Of a stretch of 64,000 nucleotides of DNA, positions 61,423 through 64,000 are shown one piece after another. The stretch's first letter is position 1; every line of letters starts with the position of its first letter. The stretch is taken from assembly GCA_963930775.1 (NCBI GenBank), contig OZ005691.1:11033000-11096999 (forward strand), read 5' to 3'. The stretch comes from Cliona cf. orientalis (lineage: Eukaryota > Porifera > Demospongiae > Clionaida > Clionaidae). A program made the translations under genes and the position numbers. A model generated the notes under the pieces. It searched no databases. It worked only from the letters and a program-made list of their open reading frames with translations, and was not told the origin of the DNA.

Positions 61423-64000
61423 ATGGCATCCCCTCCTTCTCCACCAGCAGTCCGATCGATTGGAATTTTAACTCCTACGATCGAGTTGTCGTTCAAAAAT
61501 ATCCCTATTAATATCTCATCGAGTCTGCTGAGTAGAGGGCTGATTTCTGGACACGTTCATGAGAAAATACTCCTTGTTTCCCTCACAGAGACAGAAAAGG
61601 CCGCCATCTTGGTTCAAGCAGTGAAAAACACGATAAAAAGAGACCCAGAAAAGTTTGAAGATTTTCTTAAAGTTCTTTCGGAGCATAATGATACAATATC
61701 CGTGGAAACGGATCTGCGTTCAACCTGTCAAGGTTAGTCAGTAACCGTTATCGAATGTCTAGCTTCTTGTCAGCTGTCTACTTTACTTCCTCTTCAATTA
61801 TAGAAATCATTGCGAAAGAGAGTCAGACAGCACAAAATTCGAGCTCAAAAGATTCTTGTGCCGAGCCTACACCTAGTAAGCCCATATAGATATTGCTAAT
61901 TCCAAATCAGTTTCATGAAAGTATCATGCATTACACAGAACGACCTAAGCTGAGTGAACCACGGGGACGAATTCAAAGCTGTAAGTTCAAGCAGCCCAAT
62001 CATCAATAATTATTACAGCACACACTTGCATTAATTATGATAGCTCTCTCAGATGAACCTGACGTCTGTGAAGCAGCTGAAGTCCCCCATAGAAGATCAT
62101 CACTTAAAATTTCAAATCCTGTGATTGAAAACTATTCTGAGTTGGGGGATGATGATAAGGAGAACATCGCAAATCAAATTCAGAATTTGGCAGGTGTCAT
62201 TGACAAAAAGTTCCTGAAACTTGGAAATCTGGTTTTGCAGTCACTGGACGCTAGGAAAATTGAGCCAAAATTGCTCGTTAATACTTTGACCCAGTGTGAA
62301 GTTTACTCCACAGAGACGGAACGCAAAGAGAAGCTCTTCCAATTGCATAGCAGAGACCTAGCGGAGGCTAAGGATATTTACAGAATCTTTAGGATAATTT
62401 CTCCGTATTATTCCTGGTTCAATTATGAACTTTTCAAGAAAATAGTCAATACTCATGGCTCCGATGAAGATAAAAAGGATATGGAGCAGTATTGTCAAGA
62501 TTTCTCTGAGTACTGTCAGAGAATTCCATGCGTTGAATTTCAAGAGAATCGTTCAAAATCGTCACACAAAACAAAGATCAAGTTCAAACTGGATCTCGAC
62601 AAAAAATCGCTAAATCTCTACGAAATTAAGTGTATCCAGCGAAATATTGCGAGGATTTTGAAATTGCAATCAAGCGTGCTTGTCCTGAGTAGTATAGAGG
62701 ATGGCTGTATGGCGCTCGTGTTTCTGGTACCATCACATATTGCGGCACAATTGATAGCGATAGCAGTGGACGAGAAAGCTATACTATGCCAAGAAATAAA
62801 AATGATATCTGTCGACCAAGAGCAAGACCATCCTTATCAAGGAGTAAGTACTAAATTTTGATACCTTTAATATTAGCTACACTGATCTGTATTGATTTTT
62901 ACAGGAAAATGGACACAATCACCAAGAATATTTTGAATCTGCTAAACAGGGAGACTTAAAGAGAGTCCAAGCGTTGATCGAAGGAGGAATTGAAATCGAC
63001 ACTGTGGATGAGGTATCTCAATCTGGGTCACATGGCAGGGATATGCACACATTCATTACTGTGATAGATTCGATGACGTATTGTGATGGGTTTAGATATA
63101 ATATGAGGTATCCCAATCTAGTATAATCATTATGTGTGCATTTGAGTAATAATTGTGATAGTGTGCTTTTCTCAGAAAAACTATACTGCCTTACTCCATG
63201 CAAGTCATGAAGGCCACATCAATATTGTAACATTTCTTCTAGAAAAGGGCGCTAACAGCAACTGGCAAGCTGATGTAAGTGTATTATGGCAATGATGAGT
63301 AATCAATCATGACAATGATATTGTTTGTGTAGCAGTTGATCATGAGGTAGTGGTAAATAAATCTTTGTCATAATTGTGGTCAGACTGGAGGGGGGTGTAT
63401 ATATACATCCATCCATGGCATACCTTTTAAGATGGGATAATCTACCATAGGTTTGCATGAGCAGATATTATATGTAAAGGGGAACATCTGTTCAAAATTG
63501 TCAACAATTTGTGTGACTTTCCTGACATTCCGATCCATCGAAGAGACATTGTTTATGTCAACAGGCATACCAATCCCCGGCAGTTAGTCAACATCCAGGC
63601 TAGAACCAACCATGCAGTTTTATAATTCTTTCTTCCCAAAAACCATTGCTCTCTGGAACTCTCTTCCCTCATCACTTCTGTCATCTGTCTCCCTCAATTC
63701 TTTTAAATCAGGCCTCAGTCAGCATTTTAATTTTTAGCTCATTCTTATTTGCACTCACTCCCTCCATAGGTTACATGCTAGTTTTAGCTATCTCCAGCTA
63801 ATCATGTTAGCCACTGTTCTGTTTTTGAGCAGAAATTAATAAATAAAAGGGGGTATTATATTCCTCAAAACATTATGACACAAAAATTAATGTAGGCTAT
63901 GAATGTATGATAATAATTATTACTAGGACGGCTGGACAGCCTTGATACTGGCGAGCTATAGAGGCCACGTCAAAATCATTGAGTTGTTGCTGCAATCTAA
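61423..64000 (+). CDS. CARD/death-fold ankyrin repeat protein 2, 3' partial
   Basis: Exons: 61423-61732, 61804-61875, 61939-61980, 62053-62843, 62905-63012, 63176-63274 and 63927 to beyond the window. I start at ATG 61423 (MASPPSPP); an upstream in-frame ATG at 61348 is possible. The first exon encodes a helical death-fold, CARD-like domain (LLSRGLISGHVHEKILLV, TEKAAILVQAVKNTIK, FEDFLKVLSEHN). Exon 4 (263 codons) carries the central region shared with the neighbour (YYSWFNYELFKKIV, MEQYCQDFSEYCQRI, GCMALVFLVPSHIAAQL). Ankyrin repeats follow (YTALLHASHEGHINIVTFLL, GWTALILASYRGHVKIIELL). The two genes are tandem paralogues with the same exon plan: small phase-1 exons, one large exon, then phase-0 ankyrin exons. 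The window end cuts it within an ankyrin repeat. Confidence 0.85.
63560..63860 (+). mobile_element. LINE 3' end inserted in an ankyrin-gene intron
   Basis: At 63630-63737 a frame reads SFFPKTIALWNSLPSSLLSS and continues to SLNSFKSGLSQHFNF and a stop, the typical end of a non-LTR retrotransposon reverse transcriptase (W-N-S/N-L-P, then S-F-K). A further piece reading QARTNHAV lies just upstream in a shifted frame. The 3' untranslated part ends in AATAAATAAAA. Truncated and dead. The same tail is at 14695-14815 on minus. Confidence 0.85.

Overview
The window reads as nuclear DNA of an early-branching animal. The genes have many short introns with GT-AG borders, intergenic DNA is AT-rich and full of small inverted-repeat elements, and the gene families are metazoan: Skeletor-like DM13/DOMON protein, CD36, E2F and death-domain NLRs. 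The NLR type (death domain, NACHT, LRR in one exon), together with FN3+Ig secreted proteins and death-fold/ankyrin proteins, fits a demosponge. Amphimedon queenslandica is my best guess; that name is inference, not a database result.

Layout. (1) 107-13686, plus strand: two tandem Skeletor-like genes. The first has lost its 5' end to the window edge and has two alternative C-termini; the second is complete and carries FN3 and Ig-like modules. (2) 14169-24732, minus strand: two tandem CD36/SCARB scavenger receptor genes with matching intron positions. (3) 25673-29531, minus: an E2F4/5-type transcription factor, head to head with a mitochondrial ribosomal protein L30 gene at 30684-31046. (4) 31357-49159, minus: four single-exon death-NACHT-LRR receptor genes. 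The first three sit in a repeated unit that also copied the L30 gene, so two broken L30 copies lie between them. A 5'-incomplete, frame-disrupted TPR gene (44609-46034, plus) lies between receptors 3 and 4. (5) 49642-52075, minus: FAD-dependent L-amino-acid-oxidase-like enzyme. (6) 53253-54761, minus: a four-pass membrane protein. (7) 55861-64000, plus: two tandem death-fold plus ankyrin proteins that share an unrecognised central region of about 200 residues. The second runs off the window end.

Functionally, 31-64 kb looks like an innate-immunity neighbourhood: candidate cytosolic receptors with death domains, an amino acid oxidase that would make hydrogen peroxide, and adaptor-like proteins combining death folds with ankyrin repeats. 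Physical proximity is seen; cooperation is only inferred.

The non-coding part is unusually rich in foldback elements. At least ten inverted-repeat elements are visible, several with target-site duplications; two share ends and have 9-bp duplications. There are also LINE 3' ends, a transposon carrying a tRNA-like pol III promoter, hairpin satellites and long purine/pyrimidine microsatellites that often abut exon borders. Exon positions were worked out by hand from splice signals and reading phase; no search or alignment was run.
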